A DNA stretch of 64,000 bases, taken from assembly GCA_026214975.1 (NCBI GenBank), contig CM047805.1, forward strand, positions 191,589,620 to 191,653,619, written 5' to 3'. Position numbers and translations under genes: made by a program. Origin of the DNA: Gentiana macrophylla. Its lineage: Eukaryota; Streptophyta; Magnoliopsida; Gentianales; Gentianaceae. This document shows, piece after piece, positions 22,326 to 34,441 of this stretch. Below the pieces are notes generated by a model. The model saw only the letters and a list, made by a program, of their open reading frames with translations. It was not told the DNA's origin and did not search any database. How positions within the stretch are numbered: position 1 is the stretch's first letter; the number at the start of each line of letters is the position of its first letter.

Positions 22326-24089
22326 TGATGACGTGGTCAATCAGGTTATAAAATACTTGACCACCATAAACCAATACTAGCAAGAGGACTAGGCCCATCG
22401 TAGTATAGCTATAGTGAATCAAGGTCGATCCCACAGGGAACCAATTGTGGGTCATTTCATATATAAACAATTAATTATACATGTCAAGGACATAAAGGCG
22501 GTCTACGACCAACATAGGACAAGAAAAGTAAAGACACGACTCGACACAACGTAATTAACCTCCCCAATTATAGTCTTTATCGTTTGGACCTAGATAATTT
22601 ATATAATAAACTGAACTTATTAACTGTCAATCCGTTTGTATCTATCTTAGATTGGGTACGGGAGTCATCCTCTTAAACTTGACTTAGCACCGGTTAGGTT
22701 ACTAGATCACTGTGATACATTACGTGACTTCACCTTTTGGGTATCCATCTCATATAACTTGCACGCTTACGACTCCAAGGATGCCGATATTAACCGTACA
22801 CCTCGTCTAGGCAACATTCCTATGGTTAGGCGTACTTCCTAAACGATCACTCAAGCTCTCGTCCAACTAGCAATTACCAAGTTATAGTCTCATGCTAGTT
22901 TACGATCTACGTATAACAAGGTGCATGCAATTCCCAAATATAAACCTACCTAGATAACGCTGAACGTCCGTGAAGATCAATTCATAAGCCTACCTAAGAG
23001 TTTAGTATTGGTATTTCCTTTTTACACGTTTTAATTAAACTAAGCGAGTAACGTAGCCATAGCCATACCTACTGAGATAATAAATTCTATTAAGTTAACC
23101 TAACCATAAAGACGTGGCTATTTAACGGATGAAAACAGAGCTCGGTCGACCGAATAGCTAAGCTCGGTCGATCGAATGGTCTCTTTCCCCGATTACATCC
23201 CGAACGTATCTCTCAAGCCGTTTCATCATACACAACGGATTAAGCAAGAATTTGTAAAGCATTCATATAAACTAACTTAGATACACATTAATTAAAGCAA
23301 GTAGATTCATGAATAAATACTAAGTGTATGACGTAGGTTATGGGATCCTCATAGACAAGGTATCGCCACCTTCCCAACGTCATAGCCTAGATCTACATCA
23401 TCTAGCTATGATTAACTAATTCAAACGATAAAGCATAATTGGGAGGGATTAATTACTTAGAATAAAAGAAACAGAAAATAAAGGCTTACATAACTTGCAG
23501 CCCTTAAACTCTGGAAACCTTCAATCTAAGGTATGCTACATTGTATCAAAATATCAAAGTAGAATTGTATGGAATTATTGAATGAATGGATTCTTTACAA
23601 TTTCTCGAAGCTGCTGCTTATATAGGAGGTTTTGCCGACTTAGGGAGGTTCTAGAAGGTAAATACGAAAAAATCCGAAAAGTGACCGAACCGACACACTC
23701 GGTCGACCGAATGATAGGGCTCGGTCGACCGAGCCTTCTTCTGCACGTGTTAAACGCGTCTCTTTGTCTGACTTGTTCCCCACTGCACGCTTGCGTGTTG
23801 ATCTGATTAATCTTTCATTTAATGCTCCGATTTTCTTCCTCTATTATCTTGAGACCATTGATTGAATGACATTAATCCTCTCGATTTGTCGTGATCTACA
23901 AAATCAGCATTTATCGCACAATAAATCGGCTTTTAATAATGAAAACGGCTAAATACCAAATATCATATTAATAATCACTTAACATTAAATAATAAATATA
24001 AACATGTGATTTAATATGAAATATATATTATTAATCTCGATTTAAGGTCAACGTTGATGACTTTTACGGGTATAATTTGACCGTCATCA
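22326..24089 (-). mobile_element. 5' LTR of the LARD-like element
   Basis: Same length as the left LTR and about 99% alike by eye. Palindrome pairs lie at 23142/23164 and 23699/23721, each offset 22 bp. The minus-strand TATA box corresponds to plus 23611-23628. Confidence 0.85.
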
Positions 24090-24094
24090 GGCGT

Positions 24095-24418
24095 CTAGTA
24101 CTATCTTAGAAGTTTGCACCCATGAACGAGTCGATATAAGCATTAGGATGGTTGGTTGGTAGTTTCCATTCCCAAATAATCGATTAGAGGGGCGAAAGTA
24201 TTCAATTGGATCGTGATTTAGCTATGTCTCTTTCTCTCACGTTTAAATACCGTCTTAGCATAATCAAAACTTGAATGCACTTGATTAACCTAAACTAAGT
24301 ATGAGAACAACTTTGGTATTCGATTGATTCCTCGTGGGATACGACCTTGCTCTCAACTATAGTGCTTTCGACTCGGTACTCTACCGGTTAAGGTTGGTCG
24401 TTACTATTTTGGTCATCA
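24095..24418 (+). mobile_element. Athila 5' LTR, second part
   Basis: Continues the LTR after the LARD and ends TTGGTCATCA. It corresponds closely to 30942-31261 of the 3' LTR. Confidence 0.85.
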
Positions 24419-24425
24419 AGTTTTC

Positions 24426-24443
24426 TGGCGCCGTTTCCGGGGA
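24426..24443 (+). promoter_or_regulatory. Athila primer-binding site
   Basis: TGGCGCCGTTTCCGGGGA, one base different from the site used by the two other gypsy elements here. It starts 8 bp after the LTR. Confidence 0.85.
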
Positions 24444-24528
24444 ATTAATCGATATCGCATAAGTCTTTTGAAGATTTAGGCTTAGGTTGTTTTACTTTAT
24501 TGTTTTCTTGTTGTTTATTCTTGTAGTG

Positions 24529-26985
24529 ATGACCCGAAGCTCAAAGGAACCATTACTTCCATACATTCCCGAGATTGAGGCTTTGGCTAGACACCGAAAT
24601 GCCTTGCGAAACAAGGGGATTCTAGTTGAAGAAGTGACTCAAGTGTTGGAAAGTGAGAGTTCTAGTTCCGAGAGTTCTAGTATGGCTACGGGAAACGAAG
24701 ACCTTGAATTTGATCGGGGTATGGATCGAGAGAGAAGTGTAAATCCGTTTGAGGAAGGGGATACAAGTCAATACCGAGGTAAAGGTCAACAATCAAATCC
24801 ACCTTCCTCAAGGATGAAACCTCTACCTAGAGAATGGAATATTGTGCGTAATACCCCATTGAACAATAACTTTCAACAACGAACCAATATCCCTCTCCAA
24901 ACTCCACAAATCCCTCAACCACAACAACCTCCACAAATAGACCCTTAATTTCTTCAATAATATCAACAAATGATGATGCAAATGGCTCAATTCAATCCTA
25001 TGACGAACCCTATGATGAATCCCATGATGAATCCCATGATGAACCAATACCCTCAAATGGCCAACCCCTATGCTCAACAATTTATCCTTCAAGCTAATCC
25101 TCAACCTAACCCGATAGTGAACCCCCAACAATATGTTCATCAAGCTCAAGTAAACCAAACGGGAAATCGACCGGTAAGGCTTTGTAGAGATTATGTGACA
25201 CCAATGGATACCACGGGCCAGAGTCCTATTCGAGTACTGGCCATTGCGGCTAATAACTTGGAGATAAGGGAACATGTTTGGCATTTACTTGGGGACAGTG
25301 CTCAATTTGAAGGAAAGGCGACGGATGATCTGAATACTTTCATCAATAATTTCCTTGAGGTATGCAAAACAGTGAAGATAAATGGGGTTTGTGAGGAAGA
25401 GGTTCGGCTACTTTTGTTCCCTTTTTCTCTAAAAGGAAAAGCGAGGGAGTGGTATTCATCTTTGGCTCATGATTCTCTCCACACATGGGAACAAGTGTCA
25501 AGCACATTCTTGCTCAAGTACTTCCCACCATCGAGGGCTCTTGACTTGAAATCCGACATTTCAAATTTTGAGCAACTGTTGGGTGAAGACTTGTTAAGGC
25601 ATGAGATCGGTTCAAAACTATGTTATGGAAATGCCCTCAACATGGATTCGAAGCATGGGACCAAGTGCATTTATTCTATAGAAATTTGGATGGTAGTTCA
25701 ATGCAAAACTAAATGGGGCAAGTGGAGGATCCATCATGGATGTAGCACCGGATGTGGAATTGGCCACCATTGAGAGATTTGTGAGAATAATAGGCAATGG
25801 AGTTCGGGTAGAAGGCAATTGAAGCATAAAAAGCCACTTGTAACCGATGTAGTGGATGAGCCCGAAAGAAACTCCCAGTGGCATAACAAGGTGTTAGCCA
25901 TGGGACAAAAGGTTGATAATTTGGCTTTAGAGAACAAGAAGGCCCGGTTATGTCAACTTTGTGGTGGTGAACATTCGGCTACAAATTGCACATCTCCAAA
26001 TACACCACCAACAACTGTGCCAATGAAAGCTCAAGTAGCACCTCAAGCCCGTACCTTAGTGGCTAATCCGAACTCATTGCAACAATCTTTGATGAATGCC
26101 TATGCTTTAGGACAATTGAATGCGGGGCAAATGGAATTCAACCCTTTCACCACCTATGGCAATCCGGTGGTTGAACCAATGGATATGAGCTTAATGTTGG
26201 ACACACAACCCTATGATGTTAACTATGTGGGGCAAGGGCGTGTCCAAAACTATGATTTCCAATGAGCTCCACAAAATTGGCGTGAGAATCCTAATTTGAC
26301 TTGGGGTCGTGGTTCGAATCAAGGGCAATCTTTTAGGCAACAACAAGGTCCTTCTTATCAAGGCAACCAAGCTCCACGACAACAACAATCCGGAACTTAT
26401 CAACATCCAAATGCTCATCAAAATTATTCTCAAGGCAACTATTCTCAACCTCCATCAATGGCTCTTATTCCACAAAAGAGCTCAACCGACATACTCTTGG
26501 AACAAATCAACAAAACATTGCAAGAACATGGTCGGGAGTTGAAGGACATCAAAACAAATGTCAACAACACCACAGCCACATTCCAATCGGCAATACGGAA
26601 TCTTGAGACTCAAGTAGGTCAATTGACCGAAAATGCTAATACCGCACCGATTGGAGGCTTGCCGAATAACACCGTGAGAAATCCTAAGGGTGTGAATGCT
26701 ATCTCCACAAGAATTGGCAAGTTGGTTGGTAGTGACGTTGGGTTGAAGAAGAGATTTGAGGATCATGGTAAGAGTAAAGAGGATGATATGGTAGGAAATG
26801 AGAGTGAAGATCAAGTTGTTGGGGAACAAGAGAATGAGGCTCATAAGCGAGACGAGGAGGCACCAAAAGCAACTAGAAAACGGGACACAACCACTTCCAC
26901 TCCTCAAAGGAAAGGTACAAGTAGCAATGATATGAATGCTTCTTCTACAACTTTTGATTTGAGCACTTTACCTTTCCTCCGAGAG
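24529..26985 (+). pseudogene. gag: Athila gag, broken
   Basis: The frame starts at the ATG at 24529 (MTRSSKEPLL), preceded by an upstream in-frame ATG at 24487 that is probably not used. The capsid-like core lies at 25265-25590 (LLGDSAQFEGKATDDL, LLLFPFSLKGKAREW, KYFPPSRALDLKSDIS). A CCHC-like knuckle (CQLCGGEHSATNC) is at about 25951-25990. Gln/Asn-rich tracts follow (26300-26470) and a coiled-coil-like part (26475-26620). In-frame stops occur at 24946, 24958 and 26263. Two compensating shifts occur between about 25600 and 25720, where the expected WERFK..KCPQHG segment moves to another frame. Gag would form the virus-like particle; here it is dead. Confidence 0.85.
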
Positions 26986-26999
26986 GTCCTAAGAAGGAT

Positions 27000-28190
27000 G
27001 TGTTAACTAATAGTCAAGACAAGTTTCTTGACATTTTGCGCAAGGTTGAGATAAATATCCCTTTGGTTGATGCCATAGCTAACATGCCTTCGTATGTTAA
27101 GTTTTTAAAAGGGATATTATCCAACAAGGCCAAGATGGATGATGTTGTGTGCCTAAATGAAGAATGCTCCGCGGTCTTTCAAAACAAGCTTCCGCCTAAA
27201 AAGAAAGACCCCGGATGTTTTTATATCCCTTGCATCATTGGCTCTATTAGATTCCCGAAGGCTTTATGTGACCTAGGTGCTAGTGTGAATCTCATGCCTA
27301 GGAGTATCTATGAGAAGTTGGGCCAAGGTAGGTTGACCGAGACCAATATGACTTTACAAATGGCCGACCGGACCCTTAGGAGACCTGGGAATATTGGAAG
27401 ACGTGTTAGTTCAAGTTGATAAGTTTGTGTTCCCAGCCGACTTCGTCGTGCTAGATGTTGTGGAGGACTCTAGAAATTCACTCTTGCTAGGAAAACCTTT
27501 TCTTGCCACCGGGAGTGCTAATGTAGATGTAGCAAAATGATATTACTATGAGAGTGGGGAATGAGAGTGTGACCATGAATGTGTTTGATGCCATTAAGTA
27601 CCCTCATGATGATATAGCGGAATGTGATGAAGATGAGTCTATATATTCTTGTGTTTCCGAAGTTGCTAACACGCAGGGATATCAAGAGCCGATGGAGGAG
27701 TGCTTAATGAAGTCTAGCACAATTCATGATGATAATGAAGAATTGTGAGAAGCGGCTTGTGAGTTGGAGGCAACGCCTTTTCTTGAGGCGTCATGGCATC
27801 AATATTTGGAGCTTGGCCTAAACAGTGAGAAAATGAAGCCGTCTATTGAGGAGCCACCAAAGGATTTAGAACTAAAGCCACTCCCGGAGCACCTTAAGTA
27901 TGCTTTTCTTGAGTCCGATTATTTGCTACCTTTAATTATTTCTGCGGCACTAACATCTTTGCAGGAAGAAAAGCAAATGAAAGTGCTAAGGAGTCATAAG
28001 AAAGCCTTTGGATGGAAGATGGTGGATATCCGGGGTATTAGCCCCGAGATTTGCAAGCACAAAATCATATTGGAAGAGGATGTGAAACCGGTGAGGCAGT
28101 GTCAAAGAAGGCTTAATCCACACCTTCAAGAGGTGGTGCGTAAAGACGTGGATACTAGAGCATGGAATCATCTACGCCATCTCGGATAGC
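27000..28190 (+). pseudogene. pol: Athila protease and pol N-terminus, broken
   Basis: The gag frame passes into this one by a shift near 26990. The aspartic protease core is visible as FPKALCDLGASVNLMPRSIY (about 27255-27310), with the active-site Asp in DLGAS. The frame breaks near 27410 and again near 27545 and 27748. The part 27764-28189 (LPEHLKYAFL, KHKIILEEDVKPVRQCQRRL) is the usual linker leading into reverse transcriptase. Confidence 0.85.
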
Positions 28191-29395
28191 GAGTGGGTAA
28201 GCCCTACTCAAGTGGTGTCTAAAAATGGAGGTATGCCTGTTCAACCTAATGAAAACAATGAAATGATCCCTACCCGCTTAGTTACCGGTTATCGTGTTTG
28301 CATTGATTATCGAAAACTGAATGATGCCACTAGGAAAGATCACTTCCCTTTGCCTTTTATTGATCAAATGCTGGAGAGATTAAGTGGTCACGCTTTTTAT
28401 TGCTTTCTTGATGGTTTTAGTGGCTATTACCAAATTTGCGTTGATCCTAAGGACCAAGAGAAAACTACATTTACATGTCCCTATGGTACCTTTGCATTTA
28501 GACGGATGCCTTTCGGGTTGTGTAATGCACCCGCGACATTCCAAAGATGCATGACGGCCATCTTTGTGGACATGATTGAGAAATTCTTGGAAGTCTTTAT
28601 GGACGACTTTAGTGTATTTGGAGACTCCTTAGATGATTGTTTGAGTAATTTCGATAAAGTTTTGTAAAGGTGTGAAGACACCAATCTTGTGCTTAATTAG
28701 GAAAAGTGTCACTTCATGGTAGAAGAGGGCATAGTGCTAGGCCATAAGATTTCACGTAAGAGGATTGAAGTTGATAGAGCCAAGGTTGTGGCAATTGAAA
28801 AATTGCCCGTCCCCACGAACTTGAAGACCCTTTGGGCGTTTCTTGGTCATGCGGGTTTCTACTGACGCTTTATCAAGGACTTCTACAAGATTTCTAGGCC
28901 ACTCACGCTTTTTCTCACTAAAGACACTCCCTTTGTTTTCACTCAAGAGTGCTTTGATGCTTTTCACATGCTTAAGAAAATATTAGTGACCGCACCTATT
29001 CTAGTTGCACCTGATTGGTCACGAGAGTTCGAGGTTATGTGTGATGCTAGTGACATTGCCGTAGGGGCTGTTTTAGGGCAGAAAGTAGATAAGATATTTA
29101 AGTCTATCTACTACTCTAGTCACAGACTTAATCCCACACAATCTAAGTATGCCACGACCGAAAAAGAACTGCTTGCCATTGTTTTTGCTTTCGATAAGTT
29201 TCGGTCGTATTTAGTGGGGTTTAAAGTGATAGTGCACACCGATCATGCTGCGTTGAGGTACTTGTTTGCAAAGCAAGAGGCAAAAAACCCGCTTATTGCG
29301 GTGGATTTTGCTTCTTCAAGAGTTTGATGTGCAGATTAAGGATCGGAAGGGTTGTGAGAACGTGGTGGCGGATCATTTGAGTCGTATGACACTAG
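28190..29395 (+). pseudogene. pol: Athila reverse transcriptase and RNase H, broken
   Basis: Reverse transcriptase motifs in order: VCIDYRKLNDATRKDHFPLP, FLDGFSGYYQI, RRMPFGLCNAPATFQRCM, and the catalytic box FMDDFSVFG (about 28597-28622). The frame stops at 28665 and again near 28697 and 28863. RNase H follows from 28968 (EVMCDASDIAVGAVLGQ, KELLAIVFAFDKFRSYL, VHTDHAALRYLF). A further shift lies near 29300. These enzymes copy element RNA into DNA in Ty3/gypsy elements; this copy cannot. Confidence 0.9.
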
Positions 29396-30460
29396 ATGAG
29401 GAAGTGAAAAGGTTTGAGAGGGAAATTAATGAATCATTCCCGGATGAGCAGTTGATGGAAGTTGATGCGATGCTACCGGTGAAAAGGAGTGCTCGTGAGC
29501 CACGGGGTGGGTATGGTGACCCGTGGTATGCCTCTTTTGTGAACTATCTTGCTTGTGTTTATGTGGATCCTAGTTTAAAGGATTACCAACGCAAGAAGTT
29601 CTGTAATGATGTTCGATTCTACTTGTGGGATGATATATATCTCTTTAGACGTTGCTCGGATGGCATAATTAGGAGGTGTGTGCATGATAGAGAGATTAGG
29701 AATATCATGTCGTTTTGTCATGACCGGGAAGCCGGTGGTCATCTAGCAGGGGATAGAACCGCTCTCAAAGTACTCCAAAGTGGCTTTTATTGGACAACTA
29801 TCTTTCGTGACTCTTATGCCTATGTGAAAGCTTGTGACGCGTGTCAACGGGTAGGTAGGATCTCTAGGAGAAATGAGATGCCCCAAAAGCCCATTTTAGA
29901 GTGTGGGGTGTGTGATGTTTGGGGACTTTATGGGACCCTATCCTTCATCGTATAACAATAAGTATATCCTTGTTGCTTGTGATTACGTGTCAAAATGGGT
30001 AGAAGTCATAGCATCCTCGATTAATGATAGGAATGTGGTAATCTGGTATATTAAGAAGCACATCTTTGCTCGTTTTGGGGTACCACGTGCTATTATTAGT
30101 GATAACGGAAGTCACTTCCACAACCGCCCTTTTAACACTCTTCTAACCAAGTATGGGGTTAAGCATAAGTTAGGGACAACCTACCACCCCCAAACTAGTG
30201 GCCAAGTGGAAGTGAGTAACCGGGGGATTAAGCGTATCCTTGAGAAGATTGTTAATTCAGACCCTAAGGATTGGGCCAACAAGTTAGATGATGCGTTATG
30301 TGCCCTTAGAACCGCCTACCAGACCCCCATAGGTATGTCCCCTTACATGTTGGTGTATGGGAAGTCTTGTCATTTACCCGTAGAGCTTGAGCATAAGGCC
30401 TATTGGGCCACCCGGTTCCTAAACTTGGATGATGGTTTAGTTGGTGAGCGACGTTTAGCA
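29396..30460 (+). pseudogene. pol: Athila integrase, truncated
   Basis: The zinc-binding H2C2 region is seen at about 29720-29860 (HDREAGGHLAGD ... CDACQRVGR), followed after a shift near 29905-29930 by the DDE core: [14 protein letters not shown] (first Asp), [11 protein letters not shown] (second Asp) and the [16 protein letters not shown] segment with its Glu. The frame then reads the start of the usual post-core tail ([13 protein letters not shown]) and runs straight into LTR sequence at about 30460, so the C-terminus, any envelope-like ORF and the polypurine tract are gone. Confidence 0.85.
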
Positions 30461-31261
30461 CAGTCATATGAAGATTGGAGAAATCACCCTTTAATTGATG
30501 AAATTGGGAATGGATAGTGTTTAATTGTTGTTGTATCAACGAATTCATGTCTTAAAACTTGTTCTTAATGCTTGAATTAGACTGTACACTTAGTTCATGA
30601 ATTCACACACCACTTTTATAAATGTATGTTGCGAAGGGGTGTGAGAAAAGAGGTTTTAAGTTCATTCTTATAATCAACTGAGTGGTTTAGATTGATTAGG
30701 GGGTGAGGTTCATGAATTCACACACCACTTTTATAAATGTATGTTGCGAAGGGGTGTGAGAAAATAGGTTTTAAGTTCATTTCTTATAATCAACTGAGTG
30801 ATTTAGATTGATTAGGGAGTGAGGTTCAATCGGTTGTGAAATCGAGCAACTCTAGCGCGTTAATCTTGTTCCGGTCAGTTAAATCCTTAAAGACGGACTG
30901 TTGAACCGGGTAAAGGGTACTAGGTTGTGCATGGCGTCTAGTACTATCTTAGGAGTTTGCACCAATGAACGAGTCAATATAAGCATTAGGATGGTTGGTT
31001 AGTAGTTTCCATTCCCAAATAATCGATTAGAGGGGCGAAAGTATTCAATTGGATCGTGATTTGGCTATTTCACTTTCTCTCTCGTTTAAATATCGTCTTA
31101 TCATAATCAAAACTTGAATGCACTTGATTAACCTAAACTAAGCATGAGAACGACTTTGGTATTCGATTGATTCCTCGTGGGATACGACCTTGCTCTCCAC
31201 TATAGTGCTTCTGACCCGGTACTCTACCGGTTAAGGTTGGTCGTTTCTATTTTGGTCATCA
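30461..31261 (+). mobile_element. Athila 3' LTR, 5'-truncated
   Basis: It matches the 5' LTR from about 14320 to its end. The first ~990 bp of the LTR, including the palindrome array and TATA box, are missing. Within it a ~116-bp unit beginning 'gttcatgaattcacacacc' is present twice in tandem (about 30593 and 30709); the 5' LTR has one. It ends TTGGTCATCA followed by the ATACC duplication. Confidence 0.85.
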
Positions 31262-31266
31262 ATACC

Positions 31267-32580
31267 CAAAAAATGTTCTGGCATTATACATTGATTGTGA
31301 AACAAGTACGTCGTAGTAGCTAAAATCTGAAATTAACAACGGCCGTCTCAATTAAGGATAGGGTATCGACAGAGGCACAGCCCACGTAGAAGAGGAGCTG
31401 CTGTCAGGCAGGTAGCTTACAAATTTTGTGGCTGCATATACAGCCCTAAGCATTTCTTTCATCGTTGTCGTTGTTCTATTCAGATATACTGTATTTGGAT
31501 GTGAGTATTATCCTCTTTTTTTCCTTACATATTTGGATGTGAATATTATTATGGTGTTACGATCTGTATGTTTTAGTCATTTGCTCGAATTAGGCTTTTC
31601 ACGGTTTATTGTTGGCTGCAATAATTAGAAAATAACTCTCCCCTGTTTGTAGTGAGGTGGAGTAAGATTGTTTGATTATAGCTGCTGACTATTATTCTAT
31701 AAACCACAAGATTGACACAATATAGAGTTGTGGTAAACTTGATGTGTAGGCTAAGGGAAACATTATTATGAAACGTTATCAGAGTGTAAAGACATAGTTC
31801 AACCGAGAATCACACCTTACATCCCACTGTCATAAATAAATAAGAAAGTAACACAAGTAAATCAAATAAGAAAAAAAAAAAACATCCAAATTATATCTAA
31901 CAGCAATATATTCATTTCTATCAGCTTCTTGTGCAACAATTTATGCAGATACTCAACTTTTTATGTGTTCCTTTACGTGTTACGTACTGGTATTATAAAT
32001 ACATATGTGAAAAACAATTCGAAGAAAAAAAAACCACTTATAGAAGAAAAAAAACCACTAATGACGGCTGCGGCACAATAAAATGTTCAGTTTCTTTTGG
32101 TAACAATAGAAAGAAAAAAATAAATCGGACAGAACCACCCCCACGTACCCCCTTTTTTTTTTTTTATCCCTTTGTGTTAATGTCTTCGATTGACACCTTG
32201 GTGGAGTAAGCTGTGAAAACCTCCTGAAAAATCCCCAGTCTTTGTTTTTCCAGGGCATGGAACAAAAGTGACGACAACGCCACCTAACGATCTATGCTGT
32301 AGAGTGTTTTGTGTTATGATTATAAAGGGATTGCTTACCAATGTTTTTTTTTTTTTTTTTTTTGGGTGCATGCCGCCCTCAGTGCTAAATAGATCGGCTT
32401 CTGTATATTTCTTCTTAATGGTCCCTTTTAACTAACTACACTAATGACTACATTTTCAAAAGATTTTAACATTATTCTGGGCAAAGGCCTTGCGTTGCAA
32501 GGCTGACCATCACCAGTGTTTTTAATATACGAAAAATATTAAATCTTGTGAGGGAAATTTTTGTGTGGTATGTCCACATA
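31267..32580. other. Intergenic DNA, no recognisable gene
   Basis: Poly-A/T tracts near 31871, 32151 and 32343. Short frames match nothing I recognise. Confidence 0.45.
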
Positions 32581-32588
32581 CACTGAAG

Positions 32589-33581
32589 CATAGTTATTAA
32601 AATCGGACCGGACCGGCGGTCAAACCGGTGACCCGGGCTCAGAACCAGTCCGGTTAAGCTATTGGACCGTTTGAGGAGTCTGACCGCACAGAACCGGTAA
32701 AACCGCCGGTCAAACCGGCCAACCGCGACCCGGGCGGTTTTCAGTCCAACCTGTAATTTTTGTTATTTATTTATTAAACGTTAAAAAACAAAAAAAAACA
32801 AAAAAACAAAAAAAAAAAAAATCCGTTGATATCCTTGACAAAACGCATCTAGCGGTGAAAAAACTCTAATTTCACTTTTACACTCTCACAATTCACACTT
32901 TCACTTCACAGTTGCCTCACTCTCAACTCCAAGTTCTTTGTTCTAAAATTTCCATTCAACTTCAAGAATAATTGCCGAAGAGTGTCACACACATCAAGCC
33001 TAAAGCTCAGGTGTTCATCTTCTCCTGTTTTTTTGGTTAATTTTTAAGATATATTATGCATAATAATGGAACGAGTTTCTTGATTCTTACTTGTTAATCC
33101 TATTTCTTTTCTTTTCTATTTTACTAAGTTCTTATTCCATCGTTTTTTGTTTTGGATTACTTGTGAAAGTGAGCTGTAACGAGCCTGCTGCCTGTATGCC
33201 TCCGTAACTTTGATGTTCTGTTTTTTTTTTTTTTTTTGGGCTTCAAAACTCAAAAGTTGTATGATCATTGATCAGTAAGATCAAGACTTTTTCACGCTTC
33301 CTTAATTGGGACCAGACGTAACTGGTGCTATAATCGATTGTGTATCATTGTATTGTTGCTCACTTGGTTGGTTGTTGTCAATTTTTTTTACTGTGTAAGA
33401 TTGATAATTTGTGATTTGGATGGTGGAATGTTTTGGAAATGATTTTGGACGTCATATTTTAATTTTTCTTGTTTCTTAAATATATTATTATATTTTTTAA
33501 TTAAATGCAATGACCCACCGGTTGAACCGGTGACCCGGTGACTTTTCCGGTTGAGTGTCCGGTCCGGTTATGATAACTATG
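32589..33581. mobile_element. Complete non-autonomous hAT element (993 bp), TSD CACTGAAG
   Basis: Termini are CATAGTTATTAAAATCGGAC at the left and, on the minus strand from the right, CATAGTTATCATAACCGGAC. The exact 8-bp duplication CACTGAAG (32581-32588 and 33582-33589) is the hAT hallmark. Subterminal DNA is packed with ACCGG/CCGGT words on both sides (32610-32745 and 33510-33565), the usual transposase-binding pattern. No transposase is encoded. The mostly unstructured interior has a pyrimidine-rich, leader-like part at 32860-33030. Confidence 0.9.
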
Positions 33582-33589
33582 CACTGAAG

Positions 33590-34441
33590 TGATATGAAGG
33601 TGTATCAGAACCAAACAGTTTATATGCCCTACCATCACTTCGTTGCATATGCACATACCACACAAAAAACCTCCCATCTTGTGGGTCCGCCACAGTTTTA
33701 GTCTTTTAGAAGGTAGTTGTTGGAGAAAAATGAATTCCTGTACACATTTTGCCGACATAAGAAATCAGTTCTTCGATTAACTGATGTTGAACTTGATGGA
33801 AATTCATCAAACCCGATGAAAAAACATCGAGTTCAGGCAATAATAGAGTTTCAACGACAGTGATGAAGATATAATCGGAGTAGCCCCCTACACACTCCTA
33901 CATCCTATTTGAGAGAGAAAAAGTGGAAAAACACATACTATCATCAATATACTTTGTATAACTCAAAAATCATTGTTGTATAATAATTTTTCTCGATATC
34001 ATGATCTAAGTATGATAATAAATCCAATGATTTTTTTTGTCAAACTAAAGATTTCCAATTAATGCAGTCAAGATTTTTGCACTTGAGTGACCGTAACAAT
34101 TCCAATTCCAATTCAAACATCAGCCTCAGCATACTGATGATAATCAAGTAGTAGCCCCCCCTCCACCCCCCAGCCAGGGGCCTTTCAACACATAATCCAT
34201 TGTGTGTGATGTCAATATGAACATCATAAAAGGATATATTTGCAGTCATCATTCATAAATATAGCTAGTGTTTCAAAAGAGCCACATACATTCGATTTTT
34301 CTGACTCTGTGACAATCAAAGGGTACAATGGGAAGGAAGGAAAGATCATTCATATTAGTCAAAAAAGGAAAGAAAGAATGGGGGTATAACAAAGAAAGAG
34401 CCAGCCTTGTCTGTATATCCAACATGCTATAATATAATACT
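33590..34441. other. Downstream region of the HIPL gene
   Basis: No other gene. The last few hundred bases probably include the 3' UTR of the minus-strand HIPL gene. Confidence 0.5.

Larger units (their letters stand above)
14771..24089 (-). mobile_element. Non-autonomous gypsy-type element (LARD-like), 9.3 kb, TSD GGCGT
   Basis: Two LTRs of exactly 1764 bp (14771-16534 and 22326-24089) begin TGATGACG and end CGTCATCA. Target duplications GGCGT lie at 14766-14770 and 24090-24094, and the uninterrupted target is visible in the other Athila LTR (gcatggcgtctagta near 30940). The primer-binding site at 22302-22319 reads on the minus strand, so the element is minus-oriented. The 5.8-kb interior has no gag, protease, reverse transcriptase or integrase that I can recognise. 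This is the pattern of a large retrotransposon derivative that depends on proteins from another element. The LTRs differ at roughly 20 sites by eye, so insertion is fairly recent. Confidence 0.9.
13334..31261 (+). mobile_element. Athila-like Ty3/gypsy retrotransposon with nested insertions
   Basis: Outer ends are TGACGAGAG at 13334 and GGTCATCA at 31261, bracketed by ATACC at 13329-13333 and 31262-31266. Order on the plus strand: 5' LTR (split by a 9.3-kb nested element), primer-binding site at 24426, gag, protease, reverse transcriptase, RNase H, integrase, truncated 3' LTR. The gag (RLLLFPFSLKGKAREW) and protease (DLGASVNLMPRSIYEKLG) read like the Athila lineage. An envelope-like third ORF is missing. 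Without the nested insert the element is about 8.6 kb. It is inactive: stops and frameshifts occur throughout. Confidence 0.9.
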
